From positions 1 to 64,000 of the forward strand of contig JBJYWI010000013.1 of NCBI GenBank assembly GCA_046259385.1: a DNA stretch of 64,000 nucleotides, written 5' to 3'. The stretch comes from CAVWDI01 sp046259385. GTDB taxonomy: Bacteria; Chloroflexota; Anaerolineae; Anaerolineales; UBA4823. Below the pieces are notes generated by a model. That model was given only the letters and a program-made list of their open reading frames with translations, was not told where the DNA came from and ran no database searches. This document shows, piece by piece, positions 17,182 through 26,598 of the stretch. The position numbers and the translations under genes are program-made. How positions within the stretch are numbered: the stretch's first letter is position 1; every line of letters begins with the position of its first letter.

Positions 17182-18036
17182 CTACACATAATCTTCAATC
17201 CGTGCAATGCTCAGTTCGAGATCATTCTGCGAGTTGTTTTCCAGAATCACAACATCCCTGTAGCCCAGATTTAGCAGTTTTTGCATAAAGTTGCGGTATT
17301 CAATTTGACCCCTTCCCAACGCCAGGTGATCAACGATCGTTCGCACTCCCCCGGATCTTTCTACCCGGGCATCATGTAGATGAATCTCGCGAATATTTTC
17401 AATATTGCGCTCTAGAAAACTGATTTCCCCGCCTCCCTGCCAGGCTAAATGACCAATATCCAAGCAAATCTGTACATCATGTTTCTTGAGGAGTGGCATT
17501 ACAAAATCAAAATCCGGCGCTTCCAGCGTTTCAACGCACAAGTTAAATGGATTTATGAATTCTTTTATCTGTTCTAGAGATTTTTCAGCCTGCTCCAGAA
17601 CAGCGTTCATAAACATCCGCCTGCGGATCGATTCCTGCATGAGCTCGCTGATCTGGATTGTTGTACTTCCCCACAAGTGCAGAACCCAGTTATCTACAAG
17701 CAACGGATCAACCAGTTCGTAAGCTTGCCGTATACTCTCCACACTCGCTTGGCGGATTGTTTCGTTCAGGCTGGCGCAGTCCAGCCACATAAACGGGAGG
17801 TGGATAGTACAGGTGAAATCCAGTTCTTTTTGTAATTCGGCAACCGCCTGATAAAAATTTTTGTCAAAAACATCAGGGTAGACCATTCCCAGATCAAGAG
17901 ATAGTTCAACCACATCCAGGCCATAACCCTTTACTATTTTCCTTATGGCGTCTATCCTTTTTGCGCGCATTCCTTCCGGATCGCTGGGATTAATAATCCA
18001 GCCGGCGATTGGAATCGTTGTTGTGCCAAATTTCAT
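17182..18036 (-). CDS. Sugar phosphate isomerase/epimerase (xylose isomerase-like TIM barrel)
   Basis: This 284-residue protein of the AP-endonuclease-2 fold has metal-site motifs typical of the family: CVETLEAPDF, ICLDIGHLAWQGG, EIHLHDARV and a C-terminal VILENNS. The ATG at 18036 is preferred over an upstream start 10 codons earlier because GGAGAGGG sits 6 nt before it. The substrate cannot be read from the sequence. It is transcribed away from the fused dehydrogenase/oxidoreductase gene at 18163, with a shared 126-bp promoter region, so a joint role in sugar or polyol metabolism is possible. Confidence 0.82.
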   Translation of the reverse strand: MKFGTTTIPIAGWIINPSDPEGMRAKRIDAIRKIVKGYGLDVVELSLDLGMVYPDVFDKNFYQAVAELQKELDFTCTIHLPFMWLDCASLNETIRQASVESIRQAYELVDPLLVDNWVLHLWGSTTIQISELMQESIRRRMFMNAVLEQAEKSLEQIKEFINPFNLCVETLEAPDFDFVMPLLKKHDVQICLDIGHLAWQGGGEISFLERNIENIREIHLHDARVERSGGVRTIVDHLALGRGQIEYRNFMQKLLNLGYRDVVILENNSQNDLELSIARIEDYV

Positions 18037-18108
18037 AAGCAGCCCTCTCCAGTTTATTTTCGCCATCAGCGGCGATTTTTCATTGTATCACGCACGCAAT
18101 TTACGCGC

Positions 18109-18114
18109 TATAAT
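18109..18114 (+). promoter_or_regulatory. TATAAT -10 box upstream of the bi-domain oxidoreductase
   Basis: A consensus TATAAT lies 48 nt before the ATG at 18163 in a divergent intergenic region. A possible -35 (TTGTAT, 18083-18088) is 20 nt upstream, longer than optimal spacing. Confidence 0.4.
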
Positions 18115-18162
18115 CATACCGGTAGAAGGACAGGACAATTTTAGGTTATCCGGGTAAACCAC

Positions 18163-20382
18163 ATGAAACAGGTAATCCAGAATTTACGCACCGGAGAGAC
18201 GGAAATTATTGATATCCCCATCCCGGTCCCCCAGAAAGGTCAAGCGCTGGTTCAGACCGCGTTTTCGCTTGTATCCGCTGGAACCGAACGCATGCTTGTC
18301 GATTTTGCAGAAAAATCCCTGCTTGGAAAGGCTCGTGCCCGACCCGACCTGGTGGAACAGATTCTGGATAAAGCCCGCCGGGAAGGGTTGTTGACGACCG
18401 TTGAAGCCGCTTTCAACCGACTCGATCAACCCCTGCCGCTAGGTTATTCCTCTGTCGGCAGGATCGTTGAACTGGGCGAAAGAATGGAAGGATTTTATAA
18501 TGGTCAGCGGGTAGCCTGCGCTGGCGGCGGCTACGCGGTACACGCCGAATATGCAGCCGTCCCCCGCAACCTACTCACTCCACTTCCTGACGGGGTTGAA
18601 TTTGAATCCGCTGCGTTTACCACTCTGGGAGCGATCGCCTTGCATGGATTCCGCCTTGCCGATCTCCAGTTGGGCTCCTACTCGGCAGTTATCGGTTTGG
18701 GACTTTTAGGACTGCTTTCTGCCGGTATCAGCCGAGCGGCAGGATGCAGGGTTGTCTGTTTTGACCTCGATCCAGAGCGTGTCAGTTTCGGAAAAAAACT
18801 CGGTTTTCAGGCGTTTATCCGGGGCAAAGCCGAAGATTTAACCTCTGGCTTCACTGGTGGAGAGGGATTTGACGCGGTGCTGATTTGCGCAGATACGACC
18901 TCCAACGACCCTGTTGAACTTGCGGGTAAGATCGCCCGTGACCGGGCCCGGATCGTTGCAGTTGGCGCGGTGGGGACGGAAATACCCCGTAAATTGTATT
19001 ACCAGAAAGAGCTGTCCTTTATTAATTCGCGCTCCTACGGTCCGGGTCGATACGATCCTTCCTACGAAGAATCCGGTGTTGATTATCCTATTGGTTATAT
19101 TCGCTGGACAGAAGGGCGCAACATGGCCGCTTTTGTTGAACTGCTGGATTCCGGCCGCCTGGACGTCAGACCTTTCATCACCCACCGCTTCCCGGTCGAA
19201 AATGCGCAGGATGCTTACCGGCTTATCAGCGCCAAAACAGACGAGCCTTACCTGGGAGTTTTGATCCAATACCCAGAAACCAACGCTGAAGAAATCCGGG
19301 AAGACACAACCCGAGTAATCCGCGCGCCGTCTTGTATAGAAGAGGAAACGCTCGATCGGCACACCGGGCTCGATGTGGTTAGGCTGGGTGTGCTCGGAGC
19401 CGGCAACTTCGCCTCTGCTGTAACCCTGCCTGCTCTCAAGAGAATTTCTGGGGTCGATCTGGTTGGCATCGTCTCTGCTTCAGGGCTGCGTGCCCGGCAT
19501 GCTGCTGATAAATTCGGTTTTAAATATAACGGCAGCGCAGCAGAAAGCATTATTGAAGATCCAGAGATAAACACAATCGCTGTTCTTACCCGACACGATC
19601 TGCACCACCGTCAGGTTATTGCAGCCTTGAAAGCTGGTAAGAATGTTTTCTGCGAAAAGCCGCTCGCTCTCACCGAATCCCAATTGCAGGAAATTGAGCT
19701 CCTGGTTTACGGGAACGGCACACAACAATCTCCATCGTCTTCCCAACCGCCGATGTTAACCGTAGGTTTCAACCGGCGGTTTGCGCCTCTGGCTGGCAAA
19801 ATGAAACAAATTCTTATAAACAGATCTGAGCCTGCAGCCATCACTTACCGGGTCAACGCTGGATATCTCCCTAGAGACCACTGGACGCAGGATCCAGAGA
19901 TCGGAGGGGGGCGCATCATCGGAGAAGCGTGCCACTTTATTGATTTTCTGATTTTTCTTATTGGAGATTTGCCGGTCTCAGTCTTCGCGTCTGCGTTGTC
20001 GGATGGAGGCCGTTACAATCAGGATAACAACATCCTGACCTACGAATTTCCAGACGGCTCACTTGGCAGCGTAATTTACCTCGCCAACGGCGATAAATCA
20101 TTCCCAAAAGAGCGGCTGGAGGCTTTTTGCGCCGGTCAGGTTCTGGTTCTCGATGATTTCCGCTCACTGGAGATAGTTCACAATGGCAAACGCAATGTCG
20201 AACGCTCGTTGCTGAGGCAGGATAAAGGTCACCGGACGATCTGGGAGGCATTTGTCGAATCTCTCACCCACGGTAGACCGCCACCAATTCCTTATGCCGA
20301 TATATTCGGCTCTACCCGGGCTACCTTTGCCGCAAAGCAGTCGCTGCAGAGCCAGCAAAAAGTCCCGATTCAGCAGGGGTAG
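18163..20382 (+). CDS. Bi-domain oxidoreductase: MDR-type dehydrogenase fused to Gfo/Idh/MocA domain
   Basis: This 739-residue protein has two NAD(P)-binding halves. Residues 1 to about 370 are a medium-chain dehydrogenase with the Rossmann segment AVIGLGLLGLLSAGIS; SAGTERML replaces the usual catalytic zinc cysteine region. Residues from about 403 are a Gfo/Idh/MocA oxidoreductase with LGVLGAGNFASAVTLPAL and VFCEKPLAL. This architecture is commonly found beside heparinase II/III-like proteins and GT4 glycosyltransferases in surface polysaccharide loci. Both partners are present here at 26599 and 28705, but a reverse-strand operon lies between. The substrate is probably a nucleotide-linked or polymer-derived sugar (inference). 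Confidence 0.88.
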   Translation: MKQVIQNLRTGETEIIDIPIPVPQKGQALVQTAFSLVSAGTERMLVDFAEKSLLGKARARPDLVEQILDKARREGLLTTVEAAFNRLDQPLPLGYSSVGRIVELGERMEGFYNGQRVACAGGGYAVHAEYAAVPRNLLTPLPDGVEFESAAFTTLGAIALHGFRLADLQLGSYSAVIGLGLLGLLSAGISRAAGCRVVCFDLDPERVSFGKKLGFQAFIRGKAEDLTSGFTGGEGFDAVLICADTTSNDPVELAGKIARDRARIVAVGAVGTEIPRKLYYQKELSFINSRSYGPGRYDPSYEESGVDYPIGYIRWTEGRNMAAFVELLDSGRLDVRPFITHRFPVENAQDAYRLISAKTDEPYLGVLIQYPETNAEEIREDTTRVIRAPSCIEEETLDRHTGLDVVRLGVLGAGNFASAVTLPALKRISGVDLVGIVSASGLRARHAADKFGFKYNGSAAESIIEDPEINTIAVLTRHDLHHRQVIAALKAGKNVFCEKPLALTESQLQEIELLVYGNGTQQSPSSSQPPMLTVGFNRRFAPLAGKMKQILINRSEPAAITYRVNAGYLPRDHWTQDPEIGGGRIIGEACHFIDFLIFLIGDLPVSVFASALSDGGRYNQDNNILTYEFPDGSLGSVIYLANGDKSFPKERLEAFCAGQVLVLDDFRSLEIVHNGKRNVERSLLRQDKGHRTIWEAFVESLTHGRPPPIPYADIFGSTRATFAAKQSLQSQQKVPIQQG

Positions 20383-20496
20383 CAAATTATTCTTCCACAT
20401 CTGAGTATTTCGCTTTCTTGACCTCCATCTCAGACCAGAAAACAGACCCCACACAGAACTCACGAAACCATTACAGTGGTGTAATTGCCAGTTAAA

Positions 20497-21279
20497 TTAT
20501 GCGAGGGTTTCTAACCAATCCCTGACAGCTGCTGGCGATTTTATCCTCAGTTCTGCCTGTGATTGGCGCGCTTCCTTCGCTACTAGGATCGAAACGCCTC
20601 CATGCTGGTTTACTACCTTGAAAGCTTCTTCATCTTTGTCATCATCGCCGACATAAACGGGAAAAGCCCCTGGAAATGGATATTCTTCAAGCAAATATTC
20701 AATTGCCCCCCCTTTATTTGCAAGTATCGGGCTGATTTCAAGGAATTGGTTTCCCCCAAGAAGACGAAATTTGCCGCTGTCCATGATACCTGCCGCTTTC
20801 TTCCCTGCCGCGTCAAGCAACCAGCTGCTTTCGGTTTCAGTCGCGTATCTAGCGTGGATGGCCAGCGACCAGCCTTTATCCTCCAGGTAGAACCCATTTC
20901 TATTAAACATAAGTTGTTCCCACTCAGGCTTGATAAGATCCAGCGAGGGCCGGATTTTCTCGTAATCCAGCCTATTTATTATCTCTCCATCCGGCGTCTG
21001 TATCTCAACGCCGTATGTCCCCACCAGGATAAATCCGGGAACCGGCGCTAATTTCCTGATGTGTTCCAGCCGCCGCCCACTAACAATTGCAGTTTGAATG
21101 GTGGCGACGGAAGCCAATCGTATCAGGATTTTAATCAGATCCGGGTCAGGCAGAACATGGTCTGGAGTTGGAGCAAATTCTGCCAATGTGCCGTCATAAT
21201 CCAGAAACAATCGAAGTTTTTTTGCCTCTTTGAGACGGTTTATATCATCCCGTGATCCAATTGATTCAAAGAAATCCAT
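20497..21279 (-). CDS. OtsB-like HAD phosphatase (trehalose-phosphatase family)
   Basis: This 260-residue phosphatase of the HAD superfamily has the catalytic LDYDGTLAEF (nucleophile and acid/base Asp), AIVSGRRLEHI, KGWSLAIHAR in the cap, and GDDDKDEEAF as the metal motif. These match OtsB, which removes phosphate from trehalose-6-phosphate. It is the last gene of a four-gene run, 3 nt behind the GT4 gene and downstream of the GT20 gene, so it should dephosphorylate what GT20 makes. Since that GT20 is atypical, the substrate may be another sugar phosphate. Confidence 0.87.
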   Translation of the reverse strand: MDFFESIGSRDDINRLKEAKKLRLFLDYDGTLAEFAPTPDHVLPDPDLIKILIRLASVATIQTAIVSGRRLEHIRKLAPVPGFILVGTYGVEIQTPDGEIINRLDYEKIRPSLDLIKPEWEQLMFNRNGFYLEDKGWSLAIHARYATETESSWLLDAAGKKAAGIMDSGKFRLLGGNQFLEISPILANKGGAIEYLLEEYPFPGAFPVYVGDDDKDEEAFKVVNQHGGVSILVAKEARQSQAELRIKSPAAVRDWLETLA

Positions 21280-21282
21280 AGT

Positions 21283-22530
21283 TTATCGATTAAGCAATGG
21301 CTCAATTTGACGTTTGAAGATCGCCTTCCAGGTGTAGTTCTGGAGCACCTGACGGCGTAAACGGGATATGGGGTTGGAATTCACCAGATTAATGATATTT
21401 TGAGCAGTTTGTTCAGCAGGTTGGTCTTTTTGAAAAATCAAAATCCGGTCTGCAGCAATCTCCACCGCAGCAGGCACACCGGTGGAGACTACCGGGATGC
21501 CCGCCAAACCCGCCTCCAGAACCGGCATCCCGAATCCCTCCCTGTGGCTGGGCATGAACATAACATCGCTTATCCGTAGCAAATCGCCCACCACACGGCT
21601 GCTTATTAAATACCCCTGATCTGGATTAGGACCCGATTCGAACACAAATCGCATTTCATTATCCACACCCAGATTGCGCCTCAGTTCCAGCAGAGATTGG
21701 TAGTACTCCATGCTCATGCTGTCGTGCGGGTCTGGAGGGCCTGTCAATACCAGTTTGGGGGAGACAGAGGCATTTTTAATTGCTGCAGTGACCTCAAGCG
21801 CGTATTCGATATTCTTCGCCTTTGTCACCCGCACTGGCATCAACAGGTTGATGTCGCTATCCAACATTTCCAGCCTTGATATCAGAGCATGGCTGTCCAG
21901 AGACAACCCGAGAACCTCTGTTGGGTCCACCCCGTTGTAAATAACCTCAATTCTGTCTGTCGGGCATCCAAACAGACCTGCTAATTCGGATTGCCTGCTG
22001 GTCGACACCACAACATACTGGACTTTTGGGTGATAGGAACGGATTAAATCCCACGGGTAACCCGGATGTACCTTTGAGCCCGAACTGGGGCTTGTCCAGG
22101 TCAGATCATGGCACCAGGCGATAATTCCTTTAATTTTTTCCCCATCCAGTAAATTCACCAGCGCGGCTGTCAGCGGAAGGTTAAAGTGTTTTGTAAAAAT
22201 ATTGTGAACAATTAGCTTGTCAAAACCCGCCAGGACAGGAACGAGTTTTTCCTTCAAACCTTCCAGCGCCTCAAAAAATTCTTCAGGCACCTTACCGCGC
22301 TCCAGGTTTGAACTGATTTCCAGTATCAATGGATGCTGGCTATCCAGCTCAGCAATTTTAATAAATTCAGTTTCCTTTGGGAGCGCGTTCGGGTCGCCGC
22401 GACCGGTTATCACCGCTGTTTGATATCCCAACTGAACCAGCAACCGGACATGTTCAGCAATCACTCGTTCAACCCCGCCGATTACCGGAGGCGCACTGTA
22501 ATGGATTATTCCAACCCTGGCGTGTCCCAT
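21283..22530 (-). CDS. GT4-family glycosyltransferase
   Basis: This 415-residue GT-B enzyme begins with a family-like N-terminal domain (GGVERVIAEHVRLLVQLGY) and has a glycosyl-transferases-group-1 C-terminal domain. MPVRVTKAKNIEYAL and MPSHREGFGMPVLEAGLAGIP are the nucleotide-sugar binding blocks. It has no membrane segment. It lies between the GT20 gene (13 nt upstream) and the OtsB-like gene (3 nt downstream), which places it in the same pathway. It could extend the GT20 product with a second sugar, as GT4 enzymes do in mannosylglucosylglycerate synthesis; that role is inferred. Confidence 0.83.
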   Translation of the reverse strand: MGHARVGIIHYSAPPVIGGVERVIAEHVRLLVQLGYQTAVITGRGDPNALPKETEFIKIAELDSQHPLILEISSNLERGKVPEEFFEALEGLKEKLVPVLAGFDKLIVHNIFTKHFNLPLTAALVNLLDGEKIKGIIAWCHDLTWTSPSSGSKVHPGYPWDLIRSYHPKVQYVVVSTSRQSELAGLFGCPTDRIEVIYNGVDPTEVLGLSLDSHALISRLEMLDSDINLLMPVRVTKAKNIEYALEVTAAIKNASVSPKLVLTGPPDPHDSMSMEYYQSLLELRRNLGVDNEMRFVFESGPNPDQGYLISSRVVGDLLRISDVMFMPSHREGFGMPVLEAGLAGIPVVSTGVPAAVEIAADRILIFQKDQPAEQTAQNIINLVNSNPISRLRRQVLQNYTWKAIFKRQIEPLLNR

Positions 22531-22543
22531 ATATACTGTTAAA

Positions 22544-24031
22544 TTACAAACCTAATTCTGAAACCGCATCCAGTTGTTTGCACAACCAATCGTTGATATC
22601 CTCGCGTTCGATCAGCCAGCGCAGTTTCTCCGAGTTATTCTCCCGTTGTTCCATTGGCATCTTCAATGCCTGGTGAATCGCTTCAGCGGTCGCGTAAATG
22701 TCGCAGGGAGAGATGACGATCGCTCCGGATTCCAGTTGCTGGCGTGCGCCGGCCCGTTCCGAGAGGATTAAAACGCCTTGATTTTGATTCACTATGGGAC
22801 CTTCTTTCGCAACCAGGTTCATCCCATCCGCAATTGCATTCACAAGTAAGGCATCATATTTTTTTAGAGCCGCAACTGCTCTCGGGTAGTTTTCGCTCAC
22901 AACAACCCGGACTGGCTCCCAATCAGGGCTGCCGTATTTAGCATTGACCTTGCCAGCAGCAGCCATTAATACATCTAGATAATCACGGTATTCTTCGACT
23001 TCAAGCCGGGAAGGCACCAGCAGCGCCAGGAAGGTTACTTTTTCTCGATGTTCCGGATACAGGTCAAGCATCTCTTCGAATGCCTGGAAACCGCGCACAA
23101 TGTTCTTGCTGGGCTCTATCCTATCGATACGCAGGATCATTTTCCGCGAGCCTACCATATCATGGATCTCAGATTCGTAGTCGAAAACCTCTCTGGAGTC
23201 AGCCAGTTTTTTAATAGCGTCCACATCTATTGATATAGGAAAATCTCGGACGTAAGTTGCATGATTTCTATACCAGATTCGCCCCCGCTTATAATTCACA
23301 CTGGCTCTGGGCAGGTAGGATTCGCAGGTGCGGATGAAATTAAGCCCATCCTCATGGGTCTGAAAACCAAGCAGATCGACCGCGCATAGCCCTTCCAGAA
23401 TTGCATGCCGCATTGCAGGTGGCAGAATTCTCCAGTATTCAGGTCCCGGCCAGGGGATGTGGATGAAGTGAAGTATTGTGGGTCGGTCGCGAGCGGGCAA
23501 TTTCTGGCGGATGAAATTTGCTACCAGGTAAAGATGGTAATCCTGAAGCATAACCAGCGGCAACCCGGAAATTGTGGAGAGTTGTTGAATTATCGCTTCT
23601 GCAAAAATTCGGTTGATAACCGTGTAACCCGTATCCCAGGCTGACCAGGTCTTCTTGTTAATCACCGGAGCATGCGGGAGATCCCACATGGAATGCTGCA
23701 AAAACCACAGGAGCGGGTTTGATATCACATTGTAATATCCCAAATACGTCTCCTCCGGCGGTGCCAGGAAGCGTATGTTTATATGACTTCCTTCTTCTGA
23801 AAGAGGTATAGCTCCCGAACTCCATACTTTGTCCTCAGTAGTGCTGCCGCACGATATCCAGGTGGCGTCAATCTGGCTCGCCATTCCTGTAAGTGCTGTC
23901 ACCAGCCCGCCAGATGCACGGTGATAGCTCAATTCGCCATTCTCATCCTTTTGGAATGTAACCGGACCGCGATTAGAAGCGATGATTATTGGTCTTCGGG
24001 ATGAACTGCTTTCTTCCAGGCAATCTGTCAA
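22544..24031 (-). CDS. GT20 synthase related to trehalose-6-phosphate synthase, non-canonical subtype
   Basis: This 495-residue protein is of the OtsA (GT20) family. ASNRGPVTF, GGLVTALTGM, QDYHLYLVANFIRQ, FIHIPWPGPEYWRILP and DGMNLVAKEG cover the donor and acceptor sites. In classical OtsA the acceptor-side block reads like GWSG; here it is ATWISCGS, and SNRGP resembles the actinobacterial-type paralogues whose acceptor is not always glucose-6-phosphate. The start is a TTG with GGAGGG just upstream. It sits 25 nt behind a GH63-like hydrolase and 13 nt before the GT4 gene. It may make trehalose-6-phosphate, but glucosylglycerol-phosphate or another phosphorylated glycoside is possible. Confidence 0.85.
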   Translation of the reverse strand: MTDCLEESSSSRRPIIIASNRGPVTFQKDENGELSYHRASGGLVTALTGMASQIDATWISCGSTTEDKVWSSGAIPLSEEGSHINIRFLAPPEETYLGYYNVISNPLLWFLQHSMWDLPHAPVINKKTWSAWDTGYTVINRIFAEAIIQQLSTISGLPLVMLQDYHLYLVANFIRQKLPARDRPTILHFIHIPWPGPEYWRILPPAMRHAILEGLCAVDLLGFQTHEDGLNFIRTCESYLPRASVNYKRGRIWYRNHATYVRDFPISIDVDAIKKLADSREVFDYESEIHDMVGSRKMILRIDRIEPSKNIVRGFQAFEEMLDLYPEHREKVTFLALLVPSRLEVEEYRDYLDVLMAAAGKVNAKYGSPDWEPVRVVVSENYPRAVAALKKYDALLVNAIADGMNLVAKEGPIVNQNQGVLILSERAGARQQLESGAIVISPCDIYATAEAIHQALKMPMEQRENNSEKLRWLIEREDINDWLCKQLDAVSELGL

Positions 24032-24056
24032 AACACCCTCCTATCTACATGCAAAA

Positions 24057-25853
24057 TTAACCATCCTCCGGATTCAACTCCCCAGTTGATTCAAGTTTCC
24101 GGCTGTGCGATATTGCCAGATCGATAAAAACTGCTGCAGTCCAACCAAATGCCTCCGCAGCCTGTGGGGTTGGTTTGCCCGTATCCGCATCATAATATTC
24201 ATATATGCCCTGGTGACTCATTATCAGATCTAAGGTTTTTTCCGTAAGCTTGTCCGCAAGGTCATTTTCTCCAACCTGGCGCAGGGCTTCAACAAAAAAG
24301 TAATTTACATTTACCCAAACCGGACCCCGCCACATAGTTCCTGGTTCGAAATGCGGGTCGTTCCGGGCTACCGATGGTATTGCTATTTCACCCCAGAATT
24401 CATCTTCATTTACTAGATGCTGTATCAGACGCTGATTGATATTTTCGGGCAGCTGGCCTGTCCACAACGGGTACAGATTAAACGGTGTTATAACCGGAAT
24501 CGGTTGGTTATTGTGGACAGCCCGAAATATACCGGTTTCTTCATCCCAGAAATCTTCTATCATCCGACGCACGATTGCATGTGACCTGCGGCGCCACATC
24601 TCCGCCTCCGCATCCATCCCAAGCGTTTCGGCGATTATCGCAAGCGAACCCATTTGCACACAAAGGTAAGTATTCAGGTCAGGCGATTCAACCGGCATCC
24701 CATAATCCCACAATGGATTATCATCCAAACCGGATGAATAAGGATGATTATACTGCACCAATCCATCCACATCATCGTCGTTCATACTGAACCACCAGGC
24801 GTTCCAGCGAACAAGTGGAACATAAATCTCCTTCAGAAAATTCAGATCTGGCGCGGTCTCGTGTAGTTTTAAGGCGGCCCAGGCTAATATTGGCGGTTTT
24901 GTTACTTCTGCCAAAATCGGGTGGTCGATTTCTGAGATCACCCCATCATCATAGACAGCATCCGGAAGCATCCCATCCGGAAGTTGAAATTCCAGCATGG
25001 CTCGTACCTGGTTCCGAGCAAGTTCCGGGTCAACATACCGGAATGCAAGTGCGTGCATAGCGCTGTCCCACAACCATAATCCTACATAATTTACCTTCGA
25101 GGGCATCATTGCTTCATAAATAATGCTGCCTTGAGGTTGGATCAGGTTGTTTGCCATCACCCACCAGGCATAGGTGAACGTTCGTAAATAACGATTTGCG
25201 ACAACAGGCACCTGGTCAAACCAATCTTTCCAGCGCGACTCTGCAGATTCATATATCTTTGAAAAAGGAAGCACTTCGCTGCTTGCAGGAGATGATCCTC
25301 CGACAAAAATTGTTAAAGCACTATCTTCACCCGATTCCAGTGCCAATTTGACTGTATAACCGCCTCTTTCAGGGATGATTTTGTTTTCAATAATCTCAGC
25401 ATTCGTGTCATACAACAGGTTCCGAATAGATTTAAATTGACCGCCTGCTTCGGTGACCTTCCAGAACTGGGGTGAGACATGAAATCGCATCCGGACCGTT
25501 CTTTGCGGGGGTAATCCCAGCGCGATCGTCTGGTTATCCTTGAAACAAAGGCCAAACTCACCAACTTCTGTTTTGAGATAAATGATGTGTGGATAATTTG
25601 TCGCCGCATACTCAATCACTTCGCCTTTCTCATCCAAAAAACAAAGATCATGGATAAACGGCGGTCGTTTAAGGTATGCTTCTATATCCGGTTCGAGGGA
25701 GATTAACCTCTCAGCCAACCGGATATATATATTGTTTTCATCCGGTTTTATGAATACCAGCAGGCGTGAACCCCGGTCGCTGAATGGCACACGGGTATAA
25801 TCAAGCTGGTTTCTCAGTAAATTCAAACTAGGCGATGCAAGAAATTCATCCAT
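24057..25853 (-). CDS. GH63-like (alpha/alpha)6-barrel glycoside hydrolase
   Basis: This protein of about 598 residues has a beta-rich N-terminal domain (about 1-220) and an (alpha/alpha)6 barrel. LWLWDSAMHALAFRYVDPE carries the likely acid Asp, and AAEAFGWTAA near the C-terminus carries the likely catalytic Glu. These blocks resemble GH63 mannosylglycerate/glucosylglycerate hydrolases and, more distantly, GH37 trehalases. No signal peptide is seen, so it should act in the cytoplasm, recycling the solute made by the GT20/GT4/OtsB-like enzymes downstream. The ATG at 25853 is chosen because TATAAT ends 7 nt upstream, which fits a leaderless start; an in-frame ATG at 25859 is the alternative. 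Confidence 0.8.
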   Translation of the reverse strand: MDEFLASPSLNLLRNQLDYTRVPFSDRGSRLLVFIKPDENNIYIRLAERLISLEPDIEAYLKRPPFIHDLCFLDEKGEVIEYAATNYPHIIYLKTEVGEFGLCFKDNQTIALGLPPQRTVRMRFHVSPQFWKVTEAGGQFKSIRNLLYDTNAEIIENKIIPERGGYTVKLALESGEDSALTIFVGGSSPASSEVLPFSKIYESAESRWKDWFDQVPVVANRYLRTFTYAWWVMANNLIQPQGSIIYEAMMPSKVNYVGLWLWDSAMHALAFRYVDPELARNQVRAMLEFQLPDGMLPDAVYDDGVISEIDHPILAEVTKPPILAWAALKLHETAPDLNFLKEIYVPLVRWNAWWFSMNDDDVDGLVQYNHPYSSGLDDNPLWDYGMPVESPDLNTYLCVQMGSLAIIAETLGMDAEAEMWRRRSHAIVRRMIEDFWDEETGIFRAVHNNQPIPVITPFNLYPLWTGQLPENINQRLIQHLVNEDEFWGEIAIPSVARNDPHFEPGTMWRGPVWVNVNYFFVEALRQVGENDLADKLTEKTLDLIMSHQGIYEYYDADTGKPTPQAAEAFGWTAAVFIDLAISHSRKLESTGELNPEDG

Positions 25854-25860
25854 AATCATT

Positions 25861-25866
25861 ATTATA
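25861..25866 (-). promoter_or_regulatory. TATAAT box at the head of the GH63/GT20/GT4/OtsB-like operon
   Basis: On the minus strand TATAAT (25866 to 25861) lies 7 nt before the ATG at 25853, with no Shine-Dalgarno sequence. This is the expected distance from a -10 box to +1, so the mRNA would start on the A of the start codon. The -35 region is poor. Confidence 0.45.
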
Positions 25867-25872
25867 GCAATT

Positions 25873-26316
25873 TTATGAACCTATCCGGTTACTCCCTTCC
25901 GCCAATTCCAGGCGCGTACGCGTAACCAGAACCGCCATAATCAACAACGCTAAACCGAGACTGTCAAAAACAATAAAACGCGAGAGCGAATTTTGAAGCA
26001 CGCCATACCCTGAAGGCAAAGACAGATAAATTAATGTTTCGCCGAAAACTCCTATGGACTGCATAATAAGGGCTTCATAAAGTGAAATCCGGTTTTTCAC
26101 CGGATCAAGCACAGCCACAAAATAAGGCACATTCCACATCAGGAACAGCAACCCAATCCCGCGCACTGCTGTTATACCTTCAACACCGTTCAATTGAAAA
26201 CCCGGCGTGTATTTTCCGGGCTGCCATAGAAACAAAACAGCTGATTGCACATTCATAATAGAAACCGCCCCGATAAGTAACCGCCCGATCCAGCTTGAAA
26301 TTCTCGCTCCCTTCAT
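25873..26316 (-). CDS. Small multi-pass membrane protein, unknown function
   Basis: This 147-residue protein has about four hydrophobic helices (roughly residues 10-30, 48-68, 78-100, 115-135) and few charged residues. No family was recognised with confidence; it could belong to a DUF4345/DoxX-like group of four-helix proteins, but no signature residue proves it. AAAGGA lies about 10 nt before the ATG. It is 19 nt upstream of the hydrolase ATG on the same strand and may share its transcript, though the TATAAT at 25861-25866 suggests the downstream genes can be transcribed separately. Confidence 0.65.
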   Translation of the reverse strand: MKGARISSWIGRLLIGAVSIMNVQSAVLFLWQPGKYTPGFQLNGVEGITAVRGIGLLFLMWNVPYFVAVLDPVKNRISLYEALIMQSIGVFGETLIYLSLPSGYGVLQNSLSRFIVFDSLGLALLIMAVLVTRTRLELAEGSNRIGS

Positions 26317-26598
26317 TGTTTAAGTTTCCTTTCGCAAGCAATTTACTAAATTGGTAATGAATGCAATTTAAACCGTTATTGGTCAAACTCAACGGCTTTC
26401 TTTTTCAACGCAAATACTTCTACCATATCGGACACATTTTAAACGTTTTTCAGGATCCTGTTATCAGGTTTGTCAAAAAGCAACTCCTGATACAAATTGA
26501 CCGGGGCTAATCTGGATGATATGATTAGGTTCGATCTGAAATAAATGGTGATGCCTGGCATTACTCGGAAATTCTCCACGTTTTTCTATTCTTGACAC

